The notes: generated by a model from the sequence alone, not told the origin. DNA of 64,000 nucleotides from Sporohalobacter salinus (GCF_016908635.1 NZ_JAFBEG010000004.1:108308-172307); one strand, 5' to 3'. Counted from the first letter of the stretch, positions 1-10,665 are shown. A program made the numbers and translations.

Positions 1-810
1 AGTTAACTTAGTTATTGAATAAGCTTCAAATTTATCATTGTTAATAATTAAATTTGGTTCAAACTCTTCAGCTTTTATCTGCTTAATTAGATTTTTAAAT
101 TCTGACCACAATTTTTCTAAAGAAATATTATTTATTTTTCTGATTTTATCATTTTTATCTAACCCTGCTCGATAAGCTAATTCTTTAGCTATTAAGGGAC
201 TGATTCCACGGATATTTTCCATTATAGCACGGTAGACTTTCTTATCTATATCAGATTTGATTCGTTTCATAAATTCATCTTTATTAATAGTTAATGGGTT
301 TATTTTGCCTTGTTTAGGTGGTTTTTGATATTCATGTCCTGGTAAAATTTCTCGATGCCGGCTCATATCAGAGGTAACTCGTTTAATACTATCCAAAATT
401 TGATTTTCGTTATCAATTAGAATGATATTGCTATGGCGACCCATAGTTTCAATTAACAAAGTTTTAGTTTCTATTTCACCTTGTTTATTCTTAGAGTCTA
501 TGTGAATTTTCAAAATACGTTCGAAATCTGGTTGTTCTATTTTGCGCAGTCTGCCGTGTTCTAAATGTTTGCGGAGTAACATACAAAAGGTAGGAGGGCG
601 GAGCGGATTGTCATGATTACTTTCGGTAATATAAATTCTAGGGTTCTGTGGATTAGCAGAAAGAAGTAACTTTATATTTTCACCTGGTTGTCTAAACCTT
701 AAAGTTAATAAATTTTCTTCAGGCTGGTATATTTTATCTAGACGTCCTCCAATTAATTTTTCTTCTAATTCTGTTTTGATTGCACGTAAAGTTAATCCAT
801 CTAACGCCAT
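1..810 (-). CDS. NFACT family protein (RqcH/FbpA-like), N-terminal 270 residues; cut by the left edge
   Basis: Read on the minus strand from an ATG at 810, preceded by a GAGGTG ribosome-binding site. The protein begins MALDGLTLRAIKTEL and continues with the N-terminal NFACT fold, including segments such as LLLSANPQNPRIYITE and PPTFCMLLRKHLEHGR that are typical of the family. In Firmicutes these proteins are RqcH, which binds stalled 60S-like ribosomal subunits and directs alanine tailing; older annotations call them fibronectin-binding proteins. The C-terminal part lies outside the window, so the domain order beyond residue 270 cannot be judged. It is transcribed divergently from the Ca2+ ATPase. 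Confidence 0.9.
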   Translation of the reverse strand, partial: MALDGLTLRAIKTELEEKLIGGRLDKIYQPEENLLTLRFRQPGENIKLLLSANPQNPRIYITESNHDNPLRPPTFCMLLRKHLEHGRLRKIEQPDFERILKIHIDSKNKQGEIETKTLLIETMGRHSNIILIDNENQILDSIKRVTSDMSRHREILPGHEYQKPPKQGKINPLTINKDEFMKRIKSDIDKKVYRAIMENIRGISPLIAKELAYRAGLDKNDKIRKINNISLEKLWSEFKNLIKQIKAEEFEPNLIINNDKFEAYSITKLT

Positions 811-1044
811 GTTTTTCACCTCACAAAATAATGTTAACATCTATAAAAATTAATTGCAAATATTAGATAAAGGATATTATAATTAATGATTTTTAGTGAC
901 TAGTACATTATTTAATATACCACACATTAAGTATTTATTGTAGTAATTGCATGAGATAGCATAATTAAATAAAACCATCTTAAAATTGTAATTTTTTTAT
1001 AATAGATTGAATAGTAATAAGTATGTATAGTAAGGAGGGTAGCT

Positions 1045-3756
1045 ATGGAAGAAAAAAGTAATTATCAAGCATATCAGTTATCAATTTCTGATGTCATTAC
1101 CGAACTAAAGACTGATTTAGAGACGGGGTTATTATCATCACAGATACCAAGAAGACAAAAGAGGTATGGTCCTAACCAGTTACCAGATCAAAATAGTCCT
1201 TCAATATTTGGGATGATGTTAGAACAATTTAATGATTTTATGGTTTGGGTATTAATTGGAGCAGTACTCATTTCAGGTTTTTTAGGTCAGATGGATGATG
1301 CAATTGCTATTATAGCTATAGTTATTTTAAATGCAATTATGGGTTTTGTACAAGAGTATAGAGCAGAGAAGTCATTGCAGGCTTTAAAGAAATTAGCAGC
1401 TCCAGAAGCAACTGTTCTTCGTGATAATAAGAAACAGAAAATATCAACTGATGAATTGGTTCCAGGAGATATTCTATATTTAAAACAAGGTGATAAAATA
1501 CCGGCTGATGGTAGAGTTATAGAAAGTAATAGTTTAGAAACTAATGAGGCTTCATTAACTGGAGAATCAATTACAGTTAAGAAAGATTCGAATAGAATCA
1601 CAGCCGAGAATGCAGCTTTAGGCGATAGAACTAATATGGTTTATATGGGGACTAATGTTGTTAAAGGAAGGGCTAAAGTTGTAGTTATTGATATAGGACT
1701 GGATACAGAAATGGGGCAAATAGCCGATATGCTCCAGAATACAGAAGAACGCCAAACACCTCTCCAACAAAGATTGGATGCTTTAGGTAAGTGGTTGGTT
1801 TATATCTGTTTTTTAGCTTGTGCGGCAGTAGTAGGTCTAGGAGTAATTAAAGGTGAACCGATCTATAAAATGTTTCTTTCAGGGGTTAGTTTGGCAGTAG
1901 CAGCTATTCCTGAAGGATTACCAGCAATTGTAACGCTATCTTTGGCAATTGGTGTTCAACGGATGATTAAACGCCAAGCAATAGTTAGAAAATTACCTTC
2001 AGTGGAGACATTAGGCTGTACAACAGTAATTTGTTCTGATAAAACCGGCACTTTAACTAAGAATGAAATGACAATTAAGAAGATTTATACTGATGGAAAA
2101 ACTTATGATTTGAATTCAGAATCGTTATCTGCTGAGGGAGTTAGAAAATCATTGCAGATTGGTGCTATTTGTAATAATGCTCGTTTAAAACGAAAATCGC
2201 ATGGTATGTTTAGTCAAGATAGTTGGGAGGTAATGGGAGATCCTACCGAAGGAGCTTTTTTATTGGCTGCTAGGAAAGCAGGAATGAATAAAGAGAGATT
2301 ACAGCAGCAGTTTTCTCAGTTGAAAGAAGTCCCTTTTGATTCTAATCGTAAGCGGATGTCTATGATTGGGCAGCGCAATGGAAAGAATACATTATATCTT
2401 AAAGGGGCTTTTGATGTAATCATAAATCGATGTAGTCATTATTGGGAAGATGGAGAAGTAAAACGCTTAACTTCTAAGAAACTAAATCATTTTAAACATC
2501 GGAATGAAGAGTTATCTAGCCAGGCATTAAGAGTGTTGGCAGTAGCTGTTAGAAAGTTACCAAAAAATTTAGATCAAGAACGGTTGGAGAAGTATGAAAC
2601 TGATTTAGTTTTGGTAGGCTTAGTAGGAATGATGGATCCTCCTCGTCGAGAGGCTAAGCGAGCCATTGCTAGATGTAAACGAGCTGGGATTAAACCGATA
2701 ATGGTAACTGGAGATCATAAGAATACAGCTCAGGCAATTGCTGATGAATTAAATTTATTAAATAGAAATGATAAGGTAGTTACTGGTAGTGAACTACAAC
2801 AGATGAGTGAAGGAGAGTTTAGATCTAAAATAGATCAGATAGGAGTTTATGCTCGGGTGACTCCTGAAGATAAATTAAGAATTGTAAAGACGCTTAAGGA
2901 TAGAGGAGAAGTAGTTACTATGACCGGTGATGGTGTTAATGATGCACCGGCAGTTAAAGAGGCAGATATAGGTATAGCAATGGGAGAGCAAGGAACCGAT
3001 GTAACTCAAGAAGCTTCCTCATTAATCTTAGCTGATGATAACTTTCGAACGATAGTAGCAGCTGTAGAAGAAGGTAGGGCAATTTATGATAATATTCGTA
3101 AGTTTATTCGTTATCTTCTTTCTTGTAATATTGGTGAGATATTAACGATGTTTTTAGCTTCGCTTTTTGGGTTTGAGTTGCCATTAATACCGATTCAGAT
3201 TCTTTGGGTTAATTTAGTTACAGATGGACTGCCAGCTTTAGCTTTAGGAGTTGACCCAGCAGCAGAGGATATTATGAAACGTACTCCACGCCCTCCTAAT
3301 GAAAGTATTTTTGCTCATGGATTAAGAACAAGGATAATTTCAAAAGGTATATTAATAGCCTTAAGTACTCTTTTTACTTTTATTTTAGGGCTAAAGATTA
3401 GTGGCGGAGATTTAACCGAAGCTAGAACTGTAGCTTTTAATAATTTAGTAATGGCTCAGCTCTTTTTTGTTTTTAGCTGTCGATCAGAAGAGTATAGCAT
3501 TTTTGAAATGAATCCGTTTTCAAACTTCTATTTAGTAATTTCAGTAATAATTTCTTTTGGAATGCAGTTAGTTGTTTTATATTTCCCAGGTTTAAAAAGT
3601 ATATTTGAAACTACTTCTTTACATCAAGGAGAATGGCTGCTTATTCTAGTTACTGCTGGTAGTGCTACCATTTTAGTAGAGTTCTTTGAGGGAATAATTA
3701 ATAAGATTAGTAATAAAATTCGATATATTAGTATTGAAAACGAATCTATTAATTAA
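1045..3756 (+). CDS. Calcium-translocating P-type ATPase (SERCA-like, P2A)
   Basis: A 903-residue P-type ATPase that pumps Ca2+ out of the cytoplasm. The actuator-domain TGES loop, the phosphorylation motif DKTGTLT (Asp332), the hinge TGDGVNDAPA and about ten membrane segments are all visible. The ion-site motifs match the Ca2+ pumps: PEGLP in M4, NIGE in M5 and NLVTDGLPALALG in M6, with the Asn/Glu and Asn/Thr/Asp ligands of sites I and II. This separates it from P2C Na+/K+ or P3 H+ pumps. The ATG at 1045 follows AAGGAGGG at ideal distance. It appears monocistronic, with its own terminator. Mn2+ as an extra substrate cannot be excluded. Confidence 0.93.
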   Translation: MEEKSNYQAYQLSISDVITELKTDLETGLLSSQIPRRQKRYGPNQLPDQNSPSIFGMMLEQFNDFMVWVLIGAVLISGFLGQMDDAIAIIAIVILNAIMGFVQEYRAEKSLQALKKLAAPEATVLRDNKKQKISTDELVPGDILYLKQGDKIPADGRVIESNSLETNEASLTGESITVKKDSNRITAENAALGDRTNMVYMGTNVVKGRAKVVVIDIGLDTEMGQIADMLQNTEERQTPLQQRLDALGKWLVYICFLACAAVVGLGVIKGEPIYKMFLSGVSLAVAAIPEGLPAIVTLSLAIGVQRMIKRQAIVRKLPSVETLGCTTVICSDKTGTLTKNEMTIKKIYTDGKTYDLNSESLSAEGVRKSLQIGAICNNARLKRKSHGMFSQDSWEVMGDPTEGAFLLAARKAGMNKERLQQQFSQLKEVPFDSNRKRMSMIGQRNGKNTLYLKGAFDVIINRCSHYWEDGEVKRLTSKKLNHFKHRNEELSSQALRVLAVAVRKLPKNLDQERLEKYETDLVLVGLVGMMDPPRREAKRAIARCKRAGIKPIMVTGDHKNTAQAIADELNLLNRNDKVVTGSELQQMSEGEFRSKIDQIGVYARVTPEDKLRIVKTLKDRGEVVTMTGDGVNDAPAVKEADIGIAMGEQGTDVTQEASSLILADDNFRTIVAAVEEGRAIYDNIRKFIRYLLSCNIGEILTMFLASLFGFELPLIPIQILWVNLVTDGLPALALGVDPAAEDIMKRTPRPPNESIFAHGLRTRIISKGILIALSTLFTFILGLKISGGDLTEARTVAFNNLVMAQLFFVFSCRSEEYSIFEMNPFSNFYLVISVIISFGMQLVVLYFPGLKSIFETTSLHQGEWLLILVTAGSATILVEFFEGIINKISNKIRYISIENESIN

Positions 3757-3768
3757 TTGTAGATAAAG

Positions 3769-3807
3769 ATACTAGGTGATCTAAATTTTAGGTTACCTAG
3801 TATTTTT
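3769..3807 (+). terminator. Intrinsic terminator after the Ca2+ ATPase gene
   Basis: The arms ATACTAGGT and ACCTAGTAT form a 9-bp stem around an AT-rich loop, followed by TTTTT. It lies 13 bases after the stop codon. Confidence 0.8.
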
Positions 3808-3928
3808 AATTTGAAATGCAGGAATTTATTATTATTATCACGAAATGCATAGAATAAAGAGGAAATAGAATGTATCGTAAATGAGGTAATAAAATATTTA
3901 GTATTAAGTTGAGAAGGAGGAAAAGATA

Positions 3929-4402
3929 ATGAGTGATAAGACGAAACAGTTAATAGTCTTTAATTTGGGCGGAGAAGAATTCGGAGTTAAAATCACTAGA
4001 ATCCAGGAGATTATTCGGATGAAAGAGATTACAGAGCTGCCTAATAGTTCTGAATTCATGGCTGGGATTATTAATTTACGCGGGGATATCATATCAGTTA
4101 TTGATTTGAGAAGTAAGTTTGCTATTACTCAGGAAGAAACCAAAAAGACGCGAATAATTATTGTAGAAATGGATGATCAGGATGTTGGATTAATTGTAGA
4201 TTCTGTTTCAGAAGTATTAAGAATTAGTTCTGAAGATATTGAGGATGCTCCAGATAGAGTTGCTGGAATCAGACAAGAGTACTTAAAAGGAATTGGTAAA
4301 ATAGATGATAGAATTATTATTTTGCTTGCTTTAGATAAATTATTAACGGCTGAAGAGAAGATTGAATTAGAAAATATTGATGAAAATGTTGAAGCTCAAT
4401 AA
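3929..4402 (+). CDS. cheW: Chemotaxis coupling protein CheW
   Basis: A 157-residue single CheW domain that couples methyl-accepting receptors to the CheA kinase at the inner face of the membrane. The two SH3-like subdomains are recognisable: FNLGGEEFGVKITRIQEII at the start, INLRGDIISVIDLR in the middle, and a GLIVDSVSEVLRI segment. The length is that of a plain CheW without extra domains. The ATG at 3929 follows GAGAAGGAGG. It is the first gene of a cheW-cheA-cheY-cheB operon with gaps of 27-34 bases. No MCP, cheR, cheC or cheD gene lies in the window, so the rest of the chemotaxis set is elsewhere. Confidence 0.95.
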   Translation: MSDKTKQLIVFNLGGEEFGVKITRIQEIIRMKEITELPNSSEFMAGIINLRGDIISVIDLRSKFAITQEETKKTRIIIVEMDDQDVGLIVDSVSEVLRISSEDIEDAPDRVAGIRQEYLKGIGKIDDRIIILLALDKLLTAEEKIELENIDENVEAQ

Positions 4403-4436
4403 GTTTTAGCGTATTTTGTAAAGGAGGGATACTGCT

Positions 4437-6440
4437 ATGGATATGGAAGAACTTCAGGATTTGTATGCAAATGAAGCAGAAGAGCATTTGGGAGTATTGA
4501 ATCGTTCATTATTGGAATTAGAAGATAATCCACAAAATTTGGATATTATCAAAGAGTTATTTAGAGCGGCCCATACTCTTAAGGGTATGGCTGGAACTAT
4601 GGGATTTGATGAAGTTAGTAATTTAACTCATGCTATGGAGAATATTTTGGATAAACTAAGAAATGAAGAGATGACTGTAACTACTGAAATCATGAATTTA
4701 TTATTTAAGTCTGTAGATACATTAGAGATATTAGCAAATGAAGGAAAAGAAGCTTTAGATTATGATTTGGATGGAGTTATTTCTGAATTGAAGGCTTATG
4801 CTTCCGGAGATATTGAAGTGGACAAGCCAACATCAAATGGAGATAGTAATAAAGAAGTATCGGGAGATTATAGTCTTAATTTAACTGATAAAGAGGTTGA
4901 AATACTTAATGATAAGCTTACAGAGCAGTCGGTTATATATATGTTAGATGTAATACTAGAAGAAGACTGTGTTTTTGGAGCTTTACGGGCTAAGATGGTG
5001 GTTGATGAATTAGAAAGTTACGGTGAAACAATTAAAGGTAAGCCAGAGCTAAAAGGGATTGAAGAAAAGGACATTGAGGAAAAATTTCATATTATATTCA
5101 TCAGTGAGCATGGGAAAGAGGAAGTATCAAGTTCTTTAAATCGTATTTCCGAAATAGAAAGAATAGAGTTAGAAGAGATTGAAAAAATAGAAGATTTAAA
5201 AGAAAGTGAAGATAAAACTGAGAAGAAAAAACAAAAGACTAAGAAGAAATCATCCTCTAGTAGATCATCATTATCTAGTAAATTACGTTCAAGTAATAAA
5301 ATTAAAGTAGATGTAGATAGATTGGACGATTTAATGAATTTAGTAGCTGAATTGGTAATTAAAAGAACTCAGGTAGAGTCTATTGGACTTGATTATGAAT
5401 TAGACGAGTTAAATAAAAAGCTTAAATCTTTGGGCAAGGTAACTAGTGAACTGCAGGATGAAGTTATGAATATGAGAATGGTGCCGATAAATTTAGTCTT
5501 TAATAGATTTCCACGTTTGGTACGAGATTTATCTCAGGAATTGGATAAAGAGATTAATTTAGAAATTGAAGGAGAAGATACAGAATTAGATCGAACAATT
5601 ATTGATGAAATTGGTGACCCATTGGTACATATTTTGCGTAATGCTGCTGACCATGGAATCGAAAGGCCAGAGGAAAGGAAAGAAGCTGGGAAAGATCCTG
5701 AAGGTACTATTGAGTTGTCAGCTTTTCATGAAGGAAACAATGTGGTAATTGAAATAAAAGATGATGGCGGCGGTATTAATGCTGAATATATTAAACAGAA
5801 GGCTGTAAGTAATGGGGTAATTAGTAGAGAAGAATCGGAGAACATGAGTGATAAGGAAATAATTAATTTGATTTTTGCTTCTGGCTTCAGTACTGCAGAA
5901 GATGTTAGTGATGTTTCTGGTCGAGGAGTAGGAATGGATGTAGTTAGAAATACAATTGAATCTTTAAGCGGTTCTATTGATATTTCTTCGGAAGTTGGTA
6001 AAGGATCTACTTTTACTATTAAGTTACCATTAACTTTAGCTATTATTCAGGGTTTTCTAATTAATATTGCTAATCAAAAATATGTTTTACCATTAGAGAC
6101 AATTCAAGAGATTGTAAAGGTGGAGTCTGAAGATATAAAGACGGTTAGTCAGCAGGAAGTAATTCAGCGTCGAGGAACAGTAATTCCATTAATTTCTCTC
6201 CGGAAAGAACTTAATAAATCAGCTTATGAAGAGCAGCCGGATCAAATTTCAGTTGTAATTATTGAAGTTGATCAAGAATATTATGGACTTATTGTTGATT
6301 CAATTGTTGGACAACAGGAAGTAGTCATTAAACGTATTAATGATTTATCCGATGAAGTTAGAAAGATAGCAGGAGCAACTATTTTAGGAGACGGTAGTGT
6401 AGCTTTGATAATTGATGTAGAAGAGATAACAAGTGGTTAG
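4437..6440 (+). CDS. cheA: Chemotaxis histidine kinase CheA
   Basis: A 667-residue kinase that autophosphorylates in response to receptor state and hands the phosphate to CheY and CheB. The order is: P1/Hpt domain with AAHTLKGMAGT (phospho-acceptor His46), a P2-like region near 150-240, a low-complexity Lys/Ser linker near 255-290, the P3 dimerisation helices, a P4 ATPase domain with NAADHG, DDGGGI and GRGVGMDVVR boxes, and a C-terminal P5 CheW-like domain. The length and domain order are standard for Firmicutes. The ATG at 4437 follows AAGGAGGG. It lies 34 bases after cheW and 27 before cheY. Confidence 0.96.
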   Translation: MDMEELQDLYANEAEEHLGVLNRSLLELEDNPQNLDIIKELFRAAHTLKGMAGTMGFDEVSNLTHAMENILDKLRNEEMTVTTEIMNLLFKSVDTLEILANEGKEALDYDLDGVISELKAYASGDIEVDKPTSNGDSNKEVSGDYSLNLTDKEVEILNDKLTEQSVIYMLDVILEEDCVFGALRAKMVVDELESYGETIKGKPELKGIEEKDIEEKFHIIFISEHGKEEVSSSLNRISEIERIELEEIEKIEDLKESEDKTEKKKQKTKKKSSSSRSSLSSKLRSSNKIKVDVDRLDDLMNLVAELVIKRTQVESIGLDYELDELNKKLKSLGKVTSELQDEVMNMRMVPINLVFNRFPRLVRDLSQELDKEINLEIEGEDTELDRTIIDEIGDPLVHILRNAADHGIERPEERKEAGKDPEGTIELSAFHEGNNVVIEIKDDGGGINAEYIKQKAVSNGVISREESENMSDKEIINLIFASGFSTAEDVSDVSGRGVGMDVVRNTIESLSGSIDISSEVGKGSTFTIKLPLTLAIIQGFLINIANQKYVLPLETIQEIVKVESEDIKTVSQQEVIQRRGTVIPLISLRKELNKSAYEEQPDQISVVIIEVDQEYYGLIVDSIVGQQEVVIKRINDLSDEVRKIAGATILGDGSVALIIDVEEITSG

Positions 6441-6467
6441 CGAAATCATTAAGTAGGAGGGGTCGGG

Positions 6468-6830
6468 ATGGCTAAAAGTATTTTGATTGTTGATGATGCT
6501 CAATTTATGCGGACAATGTTATCAAAATTAGTTCAGGAAGAAGGATATGAAGTAGTAGGAGAAGCAGTAAATGGAGAAGATGCAGTAGAAAAGTATAAAG
6601 AATTTAATCCTGATTTAGTAACGATGGATATTACAATGCCGGAAATGGATGGTATTGAAGCGATGGAACATATAAAAGAATTTGATCCTGAGGCGGATAT
6701 TATTGTCTGTAGTGCTATGGGACAGAAGCCGATGGTAGTAGATGCCTTAGAAGCAGGAGCAAAGGATTTTATCGTTAAGCCGATAAAGCCTGAGAAAGTA
6801 AAAGAAGCTTTAAATAATATATTAGGCTAA
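6468..6830 (+). CDS. cheY: Chemotaxis response regulator CheY
   Basis: A 120-residue stand-alone receiver domain. The acidic pair Asp9/Asp10, phospho-acceptor Asp54 (in TMDITMPEMDG), the conserved Ser/Thr (CSAMG) and Lys in FIVKPIKPEKV are all present. When phosphorylated by CheA, CheY binds the flagellar motor switch. The position between cheA and cheB, with an AGGAGGGG ribosome-binding site, supports CheY rather than an unrelated single-domain regulator. Confidence 0.94.
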   Translation: MAKSILIVDDAQFMRTMLSKLVQEEGYEVVGEAVNGEDAVEKYKEFNPDLVTMDITMPEMDGIEAMEHIKEFDPEADIIVCSAMGQKPMVVDALEAGAKDFIVKPIKPEKVKEALNNILG

Positions 6831-6857
6831 TTTTGTTTTTGCTGGAGGAGGGATAAT

Positions 6858-7961
6858 TTGTCATCTCCAATAAGAGTATTAGTAGTTGATGATTCAGCTT
6901 TCATGCGGAAAATGATTTCAGAAATGTTAGATACTGATGGTATTGAAGTAGTTGCTACAGCAAGAAATGGAAAAGATGCTCTAAAAAAACTTGAAAAATA
7001 TGATCCTGATTTAGCTACTTTAGATGTTGAAATGCCGGAGATGGATGGTTTGGAATTTTTGCAGGAAATAATGCCTGAAAGTTCGCTGCCTGTTATTATG
7101 TTAAGTAACTTAACTAGTAAGGATAATATGACTACTATTAAGGCCTTAGAATTAGGGGCAGTAGACTTTATTCCTAAACCTTCCGGACCTATTTCTTTAG
7201 ATATTGATACAATAGAAGAGAAATTAATAAAGAAAGTGAAAGTAGTTGCTGAATCTAATGTAAAGAGTCATGATTCTCAGGAAAGTAGTGTAACTGATCA
7301 ATCTAAACTTAGCAAATCTAAATCAGATACTGAACGACAAAAAATTATTTCTCGAGGGCAAAAGAGAAGATCAAGTCCAAAAAATACAACTGATGGAGAA
7401 GTAGTAATTATAGGTGCTTCAACGGGTGGTCCTAAATCTTTAAAAGAAGTAGTTACTAAAATAAGCAGTAATTTTGATATAGGAATTTTAATTGTACAGC
7501 ATATGCCGCCGAATTTTACTACTTCACTAGCTCAAAGACTAGATAGATTATCTCAGATTAAAGTAAAGGAAGCAGAAGAAGGAGATATAATTAAACCTGG
7601 TCAAGTTTTATTAGCTCCAGGTGGGCATAATATGTTAGTAAAAAAAGGTGGCAAGATTACCTTAAGCCAAGAAGAAAAGATACATAATGTACGTCCGGCG
7701 GTAGATTTAACTATGGAATCTGCTGTTGAGCATTATGGCAGTCAGATTTTAGGGGTTATATTGACTGGAATGGGTAAAGATGGTACTTGTGGTTTGGATG
7801 CTATTAAATCGGCTGGAGGTTATACTATTGCTCAGGATGAAAATTCTTCTGTAGTTTATGGGATGCCACGTGCAGCCTATGAAGCTGGAGTAGTTGACAG
7901 TGTTAAACCATTGTCGGAAGTTGCTGACGAAATTATAAGATTATCAAAAAAATTAAAATAG
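6858..7961 (+). CDS. cheB: Protein-glutamate methylesterase/glutaminase CheB
   Basis: A 367-residue protein with an N-terminal receiver domain (Asp11/Asp12, phospho-acceptor Asp56) and a C-terminal methylesterase. The catalytic triad motifs are visible: Ser188 in IGASTGGPKS, His in VQHMPP and Asp in GMGKDG. It removes methyl groups from, and deamidates, chemoreceptors to reset sensitivity. The linker near 125-175 is Ser/Lys-rich and poorly ordered. The start is a TTG at 6858 behind GGAGGAGGG, well spaced. It closes the che operon and is followed by a strong bidirectional terminator. Confidence 0.95.
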   Translation: MSSPIRVLVVDDSAFMRKMISEMLDTDGIEVVATARNGKDALKKLEKYDPDLATLDVEMPEMDGLEFLQEIMPESSLPVIMLSNLTSKDNMTTIKALELGAVDFIPKPSGPISLDIDTIEEKLIKKVKVVAESNVKSHDSQESSVTDQSKLSKSKSDTERQKIISRGQKRRSSPKNTTDGEVVIIGASTGGPKSLKEVVTKISSNFDIGILIVQHMPPNFTTSLAQRLDRLSQIKVKEAEEGDIIKPGQVLLAPGGHNMLVKKGGKITLSQEEKIHNVRPAVDLTMESAVEHYGSQILGVILTGMGKDGTCGLDAIKSAGGYTIAQDENSSVVYGMPRAAYEAGVVDSVKPLSEVADEIIRLSKKLK

Positions 7962-7969
7962 GATGACTA

Positions 7970-8011
7970 TTAAAAAGCCTTTAATCTTATATAAGATTAA
8001 AGGCTTTTTAA
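7970..8011. terminator. Bidirectional terminator between cheB and the gyrase A-type gene
   Basis: A 42-base perfect palindrome with AAAGCCTTTAATCTTAT as its left arm, ending in runs of A and T on either side. It can end transcription from cheB (plus) and from the convergent gyrase A-type gene (minus). Confidence 0.88.
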
Positions 8012-8018
8012 ATTATTA

Positions 8019-10406
8019 TTATTTTTCTTTATTTAGTTGTGGTAAACGAATGACTTTTTCTATCTTGTCTTCATCTAGTTTAAATTGAGTATACATTCTT
8101 CCTATACGTTTTGTTTCGGTAATATTAGCTGTTGATACCTCTTTTAGTTTGCCTTTTTCAGTTATAAATAGTAGTTTATCTTCTTTGTTGGCAGTAATAA
8201 TGTCTGCCACTTCATAACTATCGTTGGTTAAAGTTTTTAAGCCTTTGCCGTTTCGATTTTGAACTTTGTAGGCATTAATAGCAGTTTGTTTTGCTCTACC
8301 ACCAGCTGTGGCTGTTATTACATAATTATTTTTGGTAGTTAAATTAAAGCTTATTACTTTATCATCTTCTGCTAGGTCTATTCCTTTACTACCTTTAGTA
8401 TTTCTTCCAGTGTCGGAGATGTTATCTTCACTGAAGTGGATAGTTAGTCCCTTTTTAGTTCCTAATAGTAGATTTTGTTGACCATCAGTAACTTTAACTC
8501 CAATTACTCTATCATTTTCATTTAAATTAATTGCTTTAATAGATGAAACAGTAGTTTTATATTCTTTACCATCTGTTTTCTTTATTAGCCCTTTTTCAGT
8601 AGCGATAGTAATGTATTGTTGTTTGGCTTCATCAGTTAATAGAAGAACATCTACAATTTCTTCATCTAACGGTAGTTTTAGATAGTCACTTAATGGATCA
8701 CCAGTAGATAAGCCGTGATGTTCTGGAATTTCATGAGCCTTAAGAATATGGACTTGTCCAGTATTAGTAAAGAACAGTAGATCATTTCTAGTTGTTCCAC
8801 TCATGATATCAGTAATGTAGTCACCTTTGCTGGCTCTAATGTTTTCTATATCATTAGTCCGTTTGATATATTTATTATAAGAGAAAGAAAGAACGATATC
8901 TTCATTTTTAATTAAATCACTTTCTTCTAGGTCTGCTTTGGATTCATCAGCAATAATTTCAGTTTTTCTTTCATCACCGTACTCTTTTTTAATTTCAATT
9001 AATTCTTTCTTGATTAAATTATCCATTACGTCTTTTTTGTTTAAAATAGAATTTAAGGATTTAATTTTTTCTTTAAGCTCATCTAGTTCTCCAGTGATTT
9101 TCTTTATTTCTAGGCTGACTAAACGCTGTAATTTCATATTTAGAATAGCTTTAGCTTGTCTTTTTGATACATCTAATTTATCCTGTAAGTTCTTTTTAGC
9201 TGTGCGAGGCTGACGGGAATTACGAATAATAGCAATCACTTCATCTAGATTGTCAATTGCTATCTTTAAACCTAATAAAACATGCTGACGATCTTTAGCC
9301 TTCTGTAACTCAAATTCTGTTCTACGAGTAACAACTTCTCGTCTAAAATCTAAGAAGTGTTGTAGAATTGTTTTTAAATCCATTACTTCCGGTTTTTGAT
9401 TTACTAAAGCCAACATGTTTATTCTTTTGCTAGTTTGGAGGGAAGTATATTTATAGAGTCGATTGAGAATAATTTCAGTATTTGCTTTACTTTTAAGTTC
9501 GATAACAATTCTCAATCCGTCTTGATCACTTTCATCACGTACATTCGAGACATTATCAACCTTACCTTTCTTAACTGTATCAGCAATTTCTTCGATTAAT
9601 TTAGCTTTACTTAATTGATAAGGTATTTCAGTGATCACTATTCTTTCACGATTACGGCTTCGTTTTTCTATCTTAGTTTTTCCTCTTAAAGTAATGCGGC
9701 CTTTCCCAGTGCGATAAGCTTTTTTAATTTCATTATTACCTATAATTTTACCGCCAGTAGGAAAGTCGGGTCCAGGAATAAATTCCATTAATTTTTCTAA
9801 GTTACATTCTTTATTATCTAAGAGATGAATTAAGCCGGAAATTATTTCACTAAGGTTATGTGGCGGAATGTCAGTACTCATTCCAACAGCAATTCCACTA
9901 GATCCATTAATTAATAGACTAGGTACTTTTGATGGTAAAACTGTAGGTTCCTGTAGACTACCATCAAAATTATCTATGAAGTTAACAGTTTCTTTTTCAA
10001 TATCAGCTAAAAGATCTTCCGATAATGGGGCTAATCTTGCTTCAGTATATCGCATAGCAGCAGCACTATCGCCATCGATTGATCCAAAATTACCGTGTCC
10101 ATCAATTAGTTTATAGCGTTGACTAAAATCCTGTGCCATACGAACCATGGCGTCATAGACAGCAGCATCACCATGGGGATGGTATTTACCTAATACCTCA
10201 CCAACAATACGGGCTGACTTTTTGTGAGGCTTATCAGGCGTTAAACCTAATTTTTTAGTTGCATAAAGTATTCTTCTATGTACTGGTTTTAAGCCGTCGC
10301 GGACGTCAGGCAAAGCTCGGCTAATAATAACACTTAACGAATAATTGAGGTAAGATTCTTTCATTTTATCTTCAATAGCAACGGGTGTTATTTCTTGTTC
10401 AATCAT
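8019..10406 (-). CDS. gyrA: Type IIA DNA topoisomerase subunit A, gyrase-A type with a degenerate GyrA box
   Basis: A 795-residue breakage-reunion subunit. The N-terminal part is clearly GyrA-like: [18 protein letters not shown], the catalytic Tyr120 in AAMRYTEAR, and GPDFPTGG. The C-terminal beta-pinwheel begins near residue 500. The GyrA box (consensus QRRGGKG), which allows DNA wrapping and negative supercoiling, is altered to QNRNGKG. At the position of E. coli Ser83 there is Ala81 (GDAAVYD), a change linked in other species to lower quinolone sensitivity. It is divergent from the gyrB-type gene at 11712, so the pair is not a normal gyrBA operon. It may serve as gyrase or as the topoisomerase IV of this organism. 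Confidence 0.88.
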   Translation of the reverse strand: MIEQEITPVAIEDKMKESYLNYSLSVIISRALPDVRDGLKPVHRRILYATKKLGLTPDKPHKKSARIVGEVLGKYHPHGDAAVYDAMVRMAQDFSQRYKLIDGHGNFGSIDGDSAAAMRYTEARLAPLSEDLLADIEKETVNFIDNFDGSLQEPTVLPSKVPSLLINGSSGIAVGMSTDIPPHNLSEIISGLIHLLDNKECNLEKLMEFIPGPDFPTGGKIIGNNEIKKAYRTGKGRITLRGKTKIEKRSRNRERIVITEIPYQLSKAKLIEEIADTVKKGKVDNVSNVRDESDQDGLRIVIELKSKANTEIILNRLYKYTSLQTSKRINMLALVNQKPEVMDLKTILQHFLDFRREVVTRRTEFELQKAKDRQHVLLGLKIAIDNLDEVIAIIRNSRQPRTAKKNLQDKLDVSKRQAKAILNMKLQRLVSLEIKKITGELDELKEKIKSLNSILNKKDVMDNLIKKELIEIKKEYGDERKTEIIADESKADLEESDLIKNEDIVLSFSYNKYIKRTNDIENIRASKGDYITDIMSGTTRNDLLFFTNTGQVHILKAHEIPEHHGLSTGDPLSDYLKLPLDEEIVDVLLLTDEAKQQYITIATEKGLIKKTDGKEYKTTVSSIKAINLNENDRVIGVKVTDGQQNLLLGTKKGLTIHFSEDNISDTGRNTKGSKGIDLAEDDKVISFNLTTKNNYVITATAGGRAKQTAINAYKVQNRNGKGLKTLTNDSYEVADIITANKEDKLLFITEKGKLKEVSTANITETKRIGRMYTQFKLDEDKIEKVIRLPQLNKEK

Positions 10407-10567
10407 ATTTATCTCCTTTCTAAAACTAATTTTCTCATAGTTAATAACAATATTTATTATATCATTAAAAGTCTTTCTTGCAAAAATAGATTAATTTTTC
10501 TTAATACTTCTTCTAAATGTTACTACATATAAAAACATATATGAAATCTTAAGATTCTTCAAGGAGT

Positions 10568-10592
10568 TTCTAGAATTTATAATAATCTAGAA
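10568..10592. promoter_or_regulatory. Inverted repeat overlapping a candidate -10 box
   Basis: TTCTAGA and TCTAGAA face each other across 11 bases. A TATAAT (10578-10583) sits in the centre, in the divergent region between the gyrase A-type gene and the next membrane protein gene. The layout fits an operator over a promoter, but no good -35 box is visible and the regulator is unknown. Confidence 0.35.
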
Positions 10593-10665
10593 GTACATAA
10601 TAATTCTTTTACTGGACATCATATTTTTAAGAGTAACTTGGTATTAAGTTAGGAGGTGGAGTAAT

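Noticed and set aside
3850..3885. A sigma-28-type promoter before the che operon
   Set aside because: TAAA is present but the -10 part (GCCGATAA) is not matched well; ATCGTAAA is too far from consensus.
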